Positions 56,024 to 64,000 of a stretch of DNA of 64,000 bases are shown here, piece after piece (position 1 is the stretch's first letter; every line of letters begins with the position of its first letter). The position numbers were made by a program, and so were the translations under genes. This DNA is from Pseudomonas triticifolii (lineage in GTDB: Bacteria > Pseudomonadota > Gammaproteobacteria > Pseudomonadales > Pseudomonadaceae). The stretch spans positions 868,001-932,000 of the forward strand of contig NZ_JACONV010000001.1 of NCBI RefSeq assembly GCF_014358015.1, in the 5' to 3' direction. The notes under the pieces are model-generated. The model ran no database searches, was not told where the DNA came from, and was given only the letters and a program-made list of their open reading frames with translations.

Positions 56024-56099
56024 GGGGTATGCATTCAGTCAGACGCTTTCATTTTGATCGCGCCCGCGTTCTGCGTGGGCACGATCAGTGCTGCTGTTT

Positions 56100-58688
56100 T
56101 CAAGACACAGTCGCTTCGAGGAAATCCTGGGCGAAACGCTGCAACACGCCACCCGCCTCGTAGATGGAGAGTTCTTCACCGGTGTCCAGACGGCACGTCA
56201 CCGGCACCTCCAGGCGCTCACCGTTCTTGCGATTGATCACCAGGGTCAGGGTCGCGCGCGGGGTGCGCTGACCCACCACATCGTAGGTTTCGCTACCGTC
56301 AATGCCCAGTGTCAGACGGCTGGTGCCCGGCTTGAACTCCAGCGGCAATACACCCATGCCCACCAGATTGGTGCGGTGGATACGTTCGAAGCCTTCGGCG
56401 GCAATCGCCTCGACACCCGCCAACCGCACGCCCTTGGCCGCCCAGTCCCGGGATGAGCCCTGACCGTAATCGGCACCGGCGATAATGATCAACGGCTGCT
56501 TGCGCGCCATGTAGGTTTCGATGGCTTCCCACATGCGCATGACCTGCCCTTCTGGCTCGATGCGGGTCAGCGAACCCTTCTTGACCTTGCCCTCCACCAC
56601 GGCCATTTCGTTGACCAGTTGCGGGTTGGCGAAGGTGGCTCGCTGAGCGGTCAGGTGATCGCCACGGTGGGTCGCGTAAGAGTTGAAGTCTTCCTCAGGC
56701 ACGCCCATTTTCGCCAGATACTCGCCTGCGGCGCTGTCGAGCATGATCGCGTTGGAGGGCGACAGGTGATCAGTGGTGATGTTGTCCGGCAGCACCGCCA
56801 GCGCACGCATGCCCTTGAGCGTGCGCTCCCCGGCCAGCGCGCCTTCCCAGTAAGGCGGACGACGGATGTAGGTGCTCATGGCACGCCAGTCATACAGCGG
56901 CTCGACTTTCGGCCCGGTGTGCTCTTCGATGGCGAACATCGGGATATAGACCTGCCGGAACTGCTCCGGCTTGACCGACGCCTGCACCACGGCGTCGATC
57001 TCTTCATCCGCGGGCCAGATGTCCATCAGACGAATCGCCTTGCCATCGACAACGCCCAGCACGTCGTTTTCGATATCGAACCGGATCGTGCCCGCGATTG
57101 CGTAAGCGACCACCAGCGGCGGCGAGGCGAGAAACGCCTGTTTGGCGTACGGATGGATGCGTCCGTCGAAGTTGCGGTTACCGGACAACACCGCCGTGGC
57201 GTACAGGTCGCGGTCGATGATTTCCTGCTGGATGACGGGATCCAGCGCGCCAGACATGCCGTTGCAGGTCGTGCAGGCAAACGCCACCACGCCGAAACCC
57301 AACTGCTCAAGCTCAGTGGTCAGTCCGGCGGCATCCAGGTACAGCGCCACGGTTTTCGAGCCGGGCGCCAGTGACGACTTGACCCAAGGCTTGCGCGTCA
57401 GCCCCAGGCGATTCGCATTGCGCGCCAGCAAGCCTGCGGCAATCACGTTTCGCGGATTGCTGGTGTTGGTGCAACTGGTGATTGCCGCGATGATCACAGC
57501 GCCATCGGGCATCTGCCCCGGCACGTCGTCCCATTGCCCGGCGATGCCTCTGGCGGCGAGATCGGAGGTCGCGACACGCGCATGCGGGTTCGACGGACCG
57601 GCCATGTTGCGTACCACACTGGACAGGTCGAAGCTCAGCACCCGCTCGTATTCAACCTGTTGCAGGCTGTCCGACCACAACCCCGTGTGCCTGGCGTACA
57701 GCTCGACCAGCTTGACCTGCTCATCCTCACGCCCGGTCAGACGCAGGTAATCGATGGTTTGCGAGTCGATGGAGAACATCGCCGCCGTAGCGCCGTATTC
57801 CGGTGCCATGTTGGAAATCGTCGCCCGGTCGCCCAGGGTCAGGCTGGCTGCGCCTTCGCCATAGAACTCCAGGTACGCGCCCACCACTTTCTGCTGGCGC
57901 AGGTATTCGGTCAGGGCCAACACCACGTCGGTTGCCGTGATACCGGGCTGGCGGCGACCGGTCAGTTCGACACCGATGATGTCCGGTAGACGCATCCAGG
58001 ACGCACGGCCAAGCATCACGTTTTCAGCCTCCAGGCCGCCGACGCCAATGGCGATCACACCCAGCGCATCGACGTGCGGGGTGTGACTGTCAGTGCCGAC
58101 CAGCGTGTCAGGAAAGGCAACGCCGTCGAGCACCTGAACCACCGGCGACATTTTTTCCAGATTGATCTGGTGCATGATGCCGTTACCCGGCGGGATCACT
58201 TCGACGTTCTTGAACGCCTGCTTGGTCCAGTCGATGAAGTGGAAGCGGTCTTCGTTGCGACGGTCCTCGATGGCGCGGTTCTTCTCGAACGCCTGCGGAT
58301 CGTTGCCTCCCCATTCCACCGCCAGCGAGTGATCAACGATCAGTTGTACCGGCACTACCGGGTTGACCAGCGCAGGATCACCCCCTTGAGAGGCAATGGC
58401 ATCGCGCAAGCCTGCCAGATCAACCAGCGCGGTCTGGCCAAGGATGTCGTGACACACCACACGCGCCGGAAACCACGGGAAATCCAGGTCGCGGCGGCGC
58501 TCGATCAGTTGGGTCAGCGATGCGTTCAGGGTCGCCGGATCGCAACGACGCACCAGGTTTTCAGCCAGTACGCGTGAGGTATAGGGCAAGGTGGCGTAAG
58601 CGCCAGGCTTGATGGATTCGATGGCCGCGTGGGCATCGAAATAGTCCAGCCGGGTACCGGGAAGCGGTTTGCGAAATTCACTGTTCAT
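56100..58688 (-). CDS. acnD: Fe/S-dependent 2-methylcitrate dehydratase
   Basis: An 862-residue aconitase-family enzyme that dehydrates 2-methylcitrate in the methylcitrate cycle. The [4Fe-4S] ligands are visible in ITSCTNTSNPRN and FACTTCNGMSG. GADYGQGSSRDWAAKG is the swivel-domain signature. Its pairing with prpF, in place of the iron-free PrpD, is typical of Pseudomonas. It follows prpC by 86 bases. Confidence 0.95.
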   Translation of the reverse strand: MNSEFRKPLPGTRLDYFDAHAAIESIKPGAYATLPYTSRVLAENLVRRCDPATLNASLTQLIERRRDLDFPWFPARVVCHDILGQTALVDLAGLRDAIASQGGDPALVNPVVPVQLIVDHSLAVEWGGNDPQAFEKNRAIEDRRNEDRFHFIDWTKQAFKNVEVIPPGNGIMHQINLEKMSPVVQVLDGVAFPDTLVGTDSHTPHVDALGVIAIGVGGLEAENVMLGRASWMRLPDIIGVELTGRRQPGITATDVVLALTEYLRQQKVVGAYLEFYGEGAASLTLGDRATISNMAPEYGATAAMFSIDSQTIDYLRLTGREDEQVKLVELYARHTGLWSDSLQQVEYERVLSFDLSSVVRNMAGPSNPHARVATSDLAARGIAGQWDDVPGQMPDGAVIIAAITSCTNTSNPRNVIAAGLLARNANRLGLTRKPWVKSSLAPGSKTVALYLDAAGLTTELEQLGFGVVAFACTTCNGMSGALDPVIQQEIIDRDLYATAVLSGNRNFDGRIHPYAKQAFLASPPLVVAYAIAGTIRFDIENDVLGVVDGKAIRLMDIWPADEEIDAVVQASVKPEQFRQVYIPMFAIEEHTGPKVEPLYDWRAMSTYIRRPPYWEGALAGERTLKGMRALAVLPDNITTDHLSPSNAIMLDSAAGEYLAKMGVPEEDFNSYATHRGDHLTAQRATFANPQLVNEMAVVEGKVKKGSLTRIEPEGQVMRMWEAIETYMARKQPLIIIAGADYGQGSSRDWAAKGVRLAGVEAIAAEGFERIHRTNLVGMGVLPLEFKPGTSRLTLGIDGSETYDVVGQRTPRATLTLVINRKNGERLEVPVTCRLDTGEELSIYEAGGVLQRFAQDFLEATVS

Positions 58689-58774
58689 TGCGGGCTCGGT
58701 TCATTGCTGGCGACATCAGGAGGGTTTCGAAAAGCGGGCGGGAAGCTCATAGGCGGCTCCCCTGCCCGTCTGGC

Positions 58775-59902
58775 TCAGCGGCTCGGGATGGGCACAAAGC
58801 TGCGCTGCGCGACGCCTGTGTACTCGGCGCTCGGACGAATGATGCGATTGTTGCTGCGCTGCTCGAACACATGGGCTGCCCAGCCAGTCAGGCGCGAGCA
58901 GACGAAGATCGGCGTGAACAGCTTGGTCGGAATGCCCATGAAATGGTAAGCCGAGGCGTGGTAGAAGTCGGCGTTGGGGAACAGCTTCTTCTGCTCCCAC
59001 ATGACTTTGTCGATGGCCTCGGACACCGGGAACAGCACGGTATCACCCACCTCATCGGCGAGTTTTTTCGACCAGCCTTTAATCACCTCGTTACGCGGAT
59101 CTGACTCTTTGTAAATCGCGTGCCCGAAGCCCATGATCTTTTCCTTGCGCTCCAGCATGCCCAGCGTGCCTTGGGTCGCCTCTTCGGCCGAGCCGAAGCG
59201 CTGAATCATGTCCATTGCCGCTTCGTTGGCCCCGCCGTGCAGCGGACCACGCAATGTCCCGATGGCTGCCGTGACGCAGGAATACAAGTCCGACAGGGTT
59301 GAAGCGCAGACCCGTGCGGTAAAGGTCGAGGCATTGAATTCGTGTTCGGCGTACAGGATCAGCGACACATCCATGACCTTGCGGTGCAGCTCACTGGGCG
59401 TCTTGTCCAGCAACAGGTGCAGGAAGTGCCCGCCGATGGAGTCTTCGTCAGTCACACAGTCGATGCGCTTGCCTTCGTGGCTGAAGCGATACCAGTAGCA
59501 CATGATCGCCGGAAAGGCCGCGAGCAGGCGGTCCGTCGAGTCGCGCTGCTGCTCGAAGCTGCGCTCCGGCTCAAGGGTGCCCAGCATCGACGCGCCAGTG
59601 CGCATCACGTCCATCGGGTGAGTGTCGGCCGGAATGCGTTCAAGCACTTCCTTCAACGCCTGCGGCAGTTCGCGCAACGCTTTGAGGCGCTGCAGATAAG
59701 CGGTCAGTTGGGTCTGGGTCGGCAGCTCGCCATAGAGCAGCAGGTAGGCGACTTCTTCGAAGCGCGCTTCGGCAGCCAGCTCGCGCACGTCGTAGCCACG
59801 ATATGTCAGGCCAGCGCCTGCCATGCCGACGGTGGACAGGGCTGTCTGTCCGGCAACCTGACCCCGCAGACCTGCGCCGCTCAATACTTTTGCTTCAGCC
59901 AT
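58775..59902 (-). CDS. prpC: 2-methylcitrate synthase
   Basis: A 375-residue type I citrate-synthase-fold enzyme joining propionyl-CoA and oxaloacetate. The opening GLRGQVAGQTALSTVGMAG is typical of PrpC, and LHGGANEAAMDM and GFGHAIYKESDPR contain the catalytic histidines. It follows prpB by 56 bases. Confidence 0.95.
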   Translation of the reverse strand: MAEAKVLSGAGLRGQVAGQTALSTVGMAGAGLTYRGYDVRELAAEARFEEVAYLLLYGELPTQTQLTAYLQRLKALRELPQALKEVLERIPADTHPMDVMRTGASMLGTLEPERSFEQQRDSTDRLLAAFPAIMCYWYRFSHEGKRIDCVTDEDSIGGHFLHLLLDKTPSELHRKVMDVSLILYAEHEFNASTFTARVCASTLSDLYSCVTAAIGTLRGPLHGGANEAAMDMIQRFGSAEEATQGTLGMLERKEKIMGFGHAIYKESDPRNEVIKGWSKKLADEVGDTVLFPVSEAIDKVMWEQKKLFPNADFYHASAYHFMGIPTKLFTPIFVCSRLTGWAAHVFEQRSNNRIIRPSAEYTGVAQRSFVPIPSR

Positions 59903-59958
59903 TGCATTCTCCAGTTCTTGAAATTGTCGGGAATTGGCGATTCTTGATACCGATTCGG

Positions 59959-60852
59959 CTAACCCCTCTTCTGCGCAAACAGCGCATCGAGCTTCTGCTC
60001 GAAGGTGTGGTAGTCGATGGCGTCGTACAGCTCCATGCGGGTCTGCATGGTGTCGATCACGTGTTGCTGGGTACCGTCGCGGCGGATCGCGCCGTAGACG
60101 TTTTCCGCCGCCTTGTTCATGGCGCGGAATGCCGATAAAGGATAGAGCACCAGCGAGACGTCAGACTCGCGCAGCTGGTCGACGGTAAACAGAGGTGTGG
60201 CACCGAACTCGGTGATGTTGGCCAGAATCGGCACACCGGCGCGATTGGCGAACTGCTTGTACATGGCCAGTTCGGTGATCGCTTCAGGGAAGATCATGTC
60301 CGCACCCGCTTCGATGCAGGCTGCCGCACGTTCCAGTGCCGACTCCAGCCCTTCGACCGCCAGCGCGTCGGTACGCGCCATGATCACGAAGCTGTCATCG
60401 GTGCGCGCATCGACAGCCGCCTTGATGCGGTCGACCATTTCCTGCTGCGACACGATTTCTTTGTTCGGACGATGCCCGCAACGCTTGGCGCCAACCTGGT
60501 CTTCAATGTGAATCGCGGCCGCTCCGGCCTTGATCATCGAGCGCACAGTGCGCGCCACATTGAACGCAGACGACCCAAACCCGGTGTCGACATCGACCAG
60601 CAAGGGCAGATCACAGACGTCGGTGATGCGCCGCACGTCGATCAAGACATCCTCAAGCCCGGTGATGCCCAGGTCCGGAATACCCAGCGACCCTGCGGCC
60701 ACACCGCCGCCGGACAGATAAATAGCCTTGAACCCGGCTCGCTTGGCCAGCAAGGCGTGATTGGCATTGATTGCGCCGACCACCTGCAATGGCTGTTCGC
60801 TGGCGACGGCGTCACGAAAACGCTGTCCGGGAGTTGTGGTGTCGCGACTCAT
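59959..60852 (-). CDS. prpB: 2-methylisocitrate lyase
   Basis: A 297-residue isocitrate-lyase-superfamily enzyme that cleaves 2-methylisocitrate into pyruvate and succinate. The active-site loop [10 protein letters not shown] and the strand [11 protein letters not shown] are present. The start overlaps the stop of the upstream regulator gene by four bases (ATGA), so regulator and enzymes form one transcript. Confidence 0.95.
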   Translation of the reverse strand: MSRDTTTPGQRFRDAVASEQPLQVVGAINANHALLAKRAGFKAIYLSGGGVAAGSLGIPDLGITGLEDVLIDVRRITDVCDLPLLVDVDTGFGSSAFNVARTVRSMIKAGAAAIHIEDQVGAKRCGHRPNKEIVSQQEMVDRIKAAVDARTDDSFVIMARTDALAVEGLESALERAAACIEAGADMIFPEAITELAMYKQFANRAGVPILANITEFGATPLFTVDQLRESDVSLVLYPLSAFRAMNKAAENVYGAIRRDGTQQHVIDTMQTRMELYDAIDYHTFEQKLDALFAQKRG

Positions 60853-61556
60853 GGTTCACCTCGTTCGGTAGCCGCCTGGTAATGGCGCTCGATATTGCGT
60901 CTGGACGCACCGATATGACGGCGCATCAATAATTCAGCCAGCTCGCCGTCGCGCTCGGCGATCGCGTCGAGAATCCGATGGTGTTCGGCAAAGGCCTGGC
61001 GGGGTCGGTTGGGTGTGGTGGAAAACTGGATGCGGTACATGCGCACCAGTTGGTACAGCTCGCCGCAGAGCATCTGACTGAGCGTGCGATTGCCGCTGCC
61101 CTGAATGATGCGGTAATGAAAGTCGAAATCGCCTTCCTGCTGGTAATAGCCGACACCCGCCTGAAACGCGGCGTCGCGCTCGTGGGTATCCAGCACCTGG
61201 CGCAGCTCGTCGATCTGCTCGGTGGTCATGCGTTCGGCTGCCAGTCGGCAGGCCATGCCTTCAAGGGATTCGCGGATTTCGTACAGCTCGATCATCTCGG
61301 CGTGGCTCAGCGAAACGACACGAGCGCCCACATGAGGGATGCGAACCACGAGCCGCTGCCCTTCGAGACGATGAATCGCTTCACGCAACGGCCCACGGCT
61401 GATGCCATAAGTGCGGGCCAGTTCGGGCTCGGAGATTTTGCTGCCGGGAGCGATCTCGCCTTTAACGATGGCGGCCTGAATACGTCGAAAGACGTGCTCG
61501 GAAAGGGTTTCAGAGTCGTCTGTCAATTTCGTGACTTCTTCAAGCGCACCCAGCAT
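60849..61556 (-). CDS. GntR-family regulator of the prp operon
   Basis: A 235-residue FadR-subfamily regulator: winged helix at ~20-85 ([20 protein letters not shown]) and an all-helical FCD effector domain ([29 protein letters not shown] with metal-binding histidines). ATG 61556 with GAGG eight bases upstream is preferred to a TTG further up. In Pseudomonas this GntR gene takes the place of the sigma-54 activator PrpR of enterobacteria. It probably represses its own operon until propionate metabolites accumulate. Confidence 0.88.
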   Translation of the reverse strand: MLGALEEVTKLTDDSETLSEHVFRRIQAAIVKGEIAPGSKISEPELARTYGISRGPLREAIHRLEGQRLVVRIPHVGARVVSLSHAEMIELYEIRESLEGMACRLAAERMTTEQIDELRQVLDTHERDAAFQAGVGYYQQEGDFDFHYRIIQGSGNRTLSQMLCGELYQLVRMYRIQFSTTPNRPRQAFAEHHRILDAIAERDGELAELLMRRHIGASRRNIERHYQAATERGEP

Positions 61557-61564
61557 TGTCGACA
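61555..61564. promoter_or_regulatory. GntR-type half/full operator at the regulator start codon
   Basis: ATTGTCGACA contains the palindrome TGTCGACA and overlaps the ATG of the regulator gene. It repeats the core of the perfect operator at 61628-61639. Confidence 0.5.
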
Positions 61565-61627
61565 CCTCGCTGTTCAATACAGCCAAATCTAGACATTGGC
61601 GCTAGATCAGTCAAAGAAAAACACACA

Positions 61628-61639
61628 ATTGTCGACAAT
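61628..61639. promoter_or_regulatory. GntR-type operator upstream of the prp operon
   Basis: ATTGTCGACAAT is a perfect 12-base palindrome 72 bases before the regulator start. Its TnGT...ACnA form fits FadR-type GntR sites. Together with the copy at 61555 it suggests looping or two-site repression. Confidence 0.6.
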
Positions 61640-61852
61640 CGTCTAATACACCGTTTTATTTCGCCCACCCCGGCAATGACTGAATGCCGCCGTAAAACTG
61701 GCAGCCTCAAGGCTTCATGCTAGAATGCGCGCCACATTTGCACAGCGCTGCCCGGTCCCGGCTCACAGCCTGCAACCCCCGACTTCCCATCAATCAGGCC
61801 CGTCCCGTTTGCGCCCTGACCCTGAAGTTTTTCGCTCATCGCGCCAGGATTT

Positions 61853-62389
61853 ATGAGACTCGATACCTTCACTACACTGCTCTGCCTTTTGCTTTTGCCC
61901 ACTTTTTGCGTTGCGGCCAACAAGACCGTTTATGGCCTCAACGAGTACGCGCGGCTAACCGACATCGACCTGGAAGTCGCGGCCAAGCTCGACACCGGCG
62001 CCAAAACGGCCTCGTTGAGCGCCCGTGAGATCAAGCATTTCAAGCGCAATGGCGAAAGCTGGGTGCGCTTCTACCTGGCCATCGACGACAGCCACGCCCA
62101 CCCCATCGAAAGGCCTCTGGCGCGGGTCAGCAAGATCAAGCGCCGCGCTGATGACCGCGATCCGGATGACGAGAAAAAATACACGGCCCGCCCGGTGATC
62201 AGCCTGACGGTCTGCATGGGTGAAGTTTTACGCACCATAGAAGTGAACTTGACCGACCGAAGTGCTTTCCAATATCCGCTTTTGATTGGCTCCGAAGCCT
62301 TGAAACGCTTTGATGCGCTGGTCGATCCAAGTCTTAAATATGCGGCAGGGAAGCCTGGCTGCGCTTCCGTCGCTCAAAACGCAGAGTAA
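61853..62389 (+). CDS. Retropepsin-like aspartic protease family protein (RimB-like)
   Basis: A 178-residue protein with a signal peptide (TLLCLLLLPTFCVAA) and a retropepsin-like fold. AAKLDTGAKTASLSA carries the DTGA catalytic motif and YPLLIGSEALKRFDALVD the closing segment. Some databases call this family ATP-dependent zinc protease; the DTG motif suggests an aspartic peptidase. It heads an operon with an inactive-transglutaminase membrane protein and a RimK-like ligase, a set seen together in many proteobacteria. Confidence 0.82.
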   Translation: MRLDTFTTLLCLLLLPTFCVAANKTVYGLNEYARLTDIDLEVAAKLDTGAKTASLSAREIKHFKRNGESWVRFYLAIDDSHAHPIERPLARVSKIKRRADDRDPDDEKKYTARPVISLTVCMGEVLRTIEVNLTDRSAFQYPLLIGSEALKRFDALVDPSLKYAAGKPGCASVAQNAE

Positions 62390-62393
62390 ATAC

Positions 62394-63932
62394 ATGCGCT
62401 CTCTCACGCTCCACCTGAAGATCCTGATCACTGTCCTGGTGACCCTGGGCATTGCGATCACGGCCTATCAGATTCTGGCGCTCGGCATCCCGGTGACCGA
62501 AGACGAAACCGACGACCTGTGGAACATCGACGCCAAGGTGGAATTTGTCGCCAACCCGAAAGACTCGGTCAAGATCCAGATGTTCGTGCCGCCTCTGGCG
62601 CATGATTACATCAGCCTCAATGAAAGCTTTATCTCCAACAATTACGGGGTCAGCGTCAACCGTGGCGACGGCAACCGCCGTGTGACCTGGTCGACCCGCC
62701 GCGCGACCGGCAACCAGACGCTGTATTACCGCCTGGTTCTGACCAAGCGCTACAGCGGCGAAAAACCCAAGGTCAAAGGCCCGATCTTCCGCGACAGCCT
62801 GCCTGTGGAAGGCCCTGAAAAAATCGCTGCAGAAGCCTTGCTGGCGCCGATTCGCCAGCACTCGGCGGATGTCGAGACGTTCATCACCGAGGCCATCAAA
62901 CGCGTCAATAACCTGAACGATGACAACGTCAAGCTGCTGCTGGCGGGCGACACGTCGGCCAGCAAGAAAGCCCAGGTCACCGAACTGCTGCTGTCCATCG
63001 CCCACGTTCCTATGGAAAAAGCCCACACCATCCGCCTGGAAGCCGACCAACCGCAGACGCCCGAACTGTGGCTGCGCAGCTTCAATGGCAAGGAGTGGCT
63101 GTACTTCAACCCGGACACTGGTGAAGCCGGCTTGCCGGACGACCGCCTGCTGTGGTGGACCGGAGATGAAAACCTCGTCACCGTCGAAGGCGGCAAGAAG
63201 GTGCAGGTCACCTTCAGCCTGAACAACAGTGAAATGAATGCCATGCGTCTGGCCAAACTGACCGACGCCAGCACCGATTCGGACTTCCTCGCCTACTCCC
63301 TGTACGGCCTGCCGCTGCAGACCCAACAGACCTTCATGATCATGGTCATGATCCCGATTGGCGTGCTGGTCATCCTGATTCTGCGTAACCTGATCGGCCT
63401 GCAGACGCTGGGCACATTCACGCCGGTGCTGATTGCCCTCGCCTTCCGTGAAACCCAGCTGGGTTTCGGCATCGCGCTGTTTACCGTCATCACGGCACTG
63501 GGACTGTCGCTGCGCTCCTATCTGGAACATTTGAAACTGCAGATGCTGCCGCGCCTGTCAGTGGTGCTGACCTTCGTGGTGGTATTGATCGCCGCCATCA
63601 GCCTGTTCAGCCACAAGCTGGGGCTTGAGCGTGGCCTGTCGGTGGCGCTGTTCCCGATGGTGATCCTGACCATGACCATCGAACGCCTGTCCATCACCTG
63701 GGAAGAGCGCGGCGCGAGCCATGCGATGAAGGTCGCCATCGGCACGCTGTTCGCGGCCTCGCTGGCGCACCTGATCATGAGCGTGCCGGAACTGACTTAC
63801 TTCGTGTTTACCTTCCCGGCCGTATTGCTGGTGCTGGTCGGCTTCATGCTGGCGATGGGCAGATACCGTGGCTATCGCCTGACCGAACTGATGCGCTTCA
63901 AGGCGTTCCTTAAAGAGGATCAGGCCAAGTGA
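62394..63932 (+). CDS. Inactive transglutaminase fused to 7-TM (UUP1-type) membrane protein
   Basis: A 512-residue protein. An N-terminal helix (ILITVLVTLGIAITAYQIL) leads to a periplasmic region of ~300 residues whose end (PELWLRSFNGKEWLYFNPDT, WWTGDENL) resembles a transglutaminase fold that seems to lack the catalytic cysteine. Seven hydrophobic helices follow from MIMVMIPIGVLVILILRNL on. ATG 62394 lies four bases after the previous stop; the longer upstream frame overlaps the protease gene. The role may be sensing or holding peptides for the ligase downstream. Confidence 0.82.
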   Translation: MRSLTLHLKILITVLVTLGIAITAYQILALGIPVTEDETDDLWNIDAKVEFVANPKDSVKIQMFVPPLAHDYISLNESFISNNYGVSVNRGDGNRRVTWSTRRATGNQTLYYRLVLTKRYSGEKPKVKGPIFRDSLPVEGPEKIAAEALLAPIRQHSADVETFITEAIKRVNNLNDDNVKLLLAGDTSASKKAQVTELLLSIAHVPMEKAHTIRLEADQPQTPELWLRSFNGKEWLYFNPDTGEAGLPDDRLLWWTGDENLVTVEGGKKVQVTFSLNNSEMNAMRLAKLTDASTDSDFLAYSLYGLPLQTQQTFMIMVMIPIGVLVILILRNLIGLQTLGTFTPVLIALAFRETQLGFGIALFTVITALGLSLRSYLEHLKLQMLPRLSVVLTFVVVLIAAISLFSHKLGLERGLSVALFPMVILTMTIERLSITWEERGASHAMKVAIGTLFAASLAHLIMSVPELTYFVFTFPAVLLVLVGFMLAMGRYRGYRLTELMRFKAFLKEDQAK

Positions 63933-64000
63933 TCGGCTGGTGGAAGACCTGGAAGGCGCTGGAAGCCCGCGGCATCATGGGCATCAACCGGCGCAATGCC
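63929..64000 (+). CDS. Alpha-L-glutamate ligase-like ATP-grasp protein, 5' end only
   Basis: Only 24 codons are in the window, beginning at GTG 63929, which overlaps the previous stop by four bases (GTGA). The peptide MIGWWKTWKALEARGIMGIN followed by RRNA fits the start of RimK-like glutamate ligase-like proteins that follow the protease and 7-TM genes elsewhere. The identification rests partly on context. Confidence 0.65.
   Translation, partial: MIGWWKTWKALEARGIMGINRRNA

Overview
The window is a chromosomal segment of a fluorescent pseudomonad, most likely the Pseudomonas syringae group. The grounds are a sigX-oprF-cmpX-crfX-cmaX block with Pseudomonas gene order, a levansucrase of the LscA type, GTGGGAGGCGGCTTG-type REPIN repeats, and high GC with strong G/C codon ends. 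I see no rRNA, tRNA, CRISPR array, phage gene or intact insertion sequence.

Layout. 1-11.3 kb is an aromatic catabolic region: a quinate/shikimate branch (partial 3-dehydroshikimate dehydratase, MFS carrier, DMT exporter, OprD-family porin) and a protocatechuate cluster reading leftward, pcaQ-pcaH-pcaG-pcaK-pcaB-pcaC. 11.3-15.1 kb holds a glutaredoxin-like protein, a PAP2 phosphatase, a membrane acyltransferase and a three-gene envelope operon of the YqjD/YqjE type. 15.1-23.1 kb is signalling-rich: an EAL protein, a dGTPase, a stand-alone receiver domain and a BvgAS/RocAS-like two-component pair. 23.2-32.3 kb carries yggL, dacB, a CHASE-PAS-GGDEF protein, rlmL (rlmKL), rmf and pyrD.

32.4-44.6 kb is a nitrate-assimilation locus: nasST, a levansucrase inserted in the middle, a nitrate MFS carrier with a PP2C-kinase fusion, and a NirB/NasC-like flavoprotein with nitrate reductase and siroheme synthase. 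Each of its three transcription units is preceded by the same arrangement: a sigma-54 promoter, hairpins with ANNGNN hexaloops (the RNA signature recognised by ANTAR proteins such as NasT), and a strong intrinsic terminator. In all three the last hexaloop hairpin overlaps the 5' arm of the terminator. This is the most coherent regulatory system in the window.

44.6-53.6 kb holds a LysE exporter, oprF, sigX, cmpX, crfX, cmaX, rraA, an alpha/beta hydrolase, ppsA and its divergent regulator gene. 54.5-61.6 kb is the methylcitrate (propionate) operon, GntR regulator-prpB-prpC-acnD-prpF, with prpF bracketed by two nearly identical REPINs. 61.8-64 kb starts an operon of a retropepsin-like protease, an inactive-transglutaminase membrane protein and a glutamate-ligase-like ATP-grasp protein cut by the window edge.

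How the parts work together: IclR/PcaR-like boxes upstream of the dehydratase and the porin, and a PcaQ box upstream of pcaHG, suggest separate control of quinate entry and protocatechuate cleavage. pcaD, pcaIJ and pcaF are not in the window. The nitrate locus is predicted to respond to nitrogen limitation (sigma-54) and to nitrate (NasS/NasT). All functions are from reading motifs; no database search was possible.
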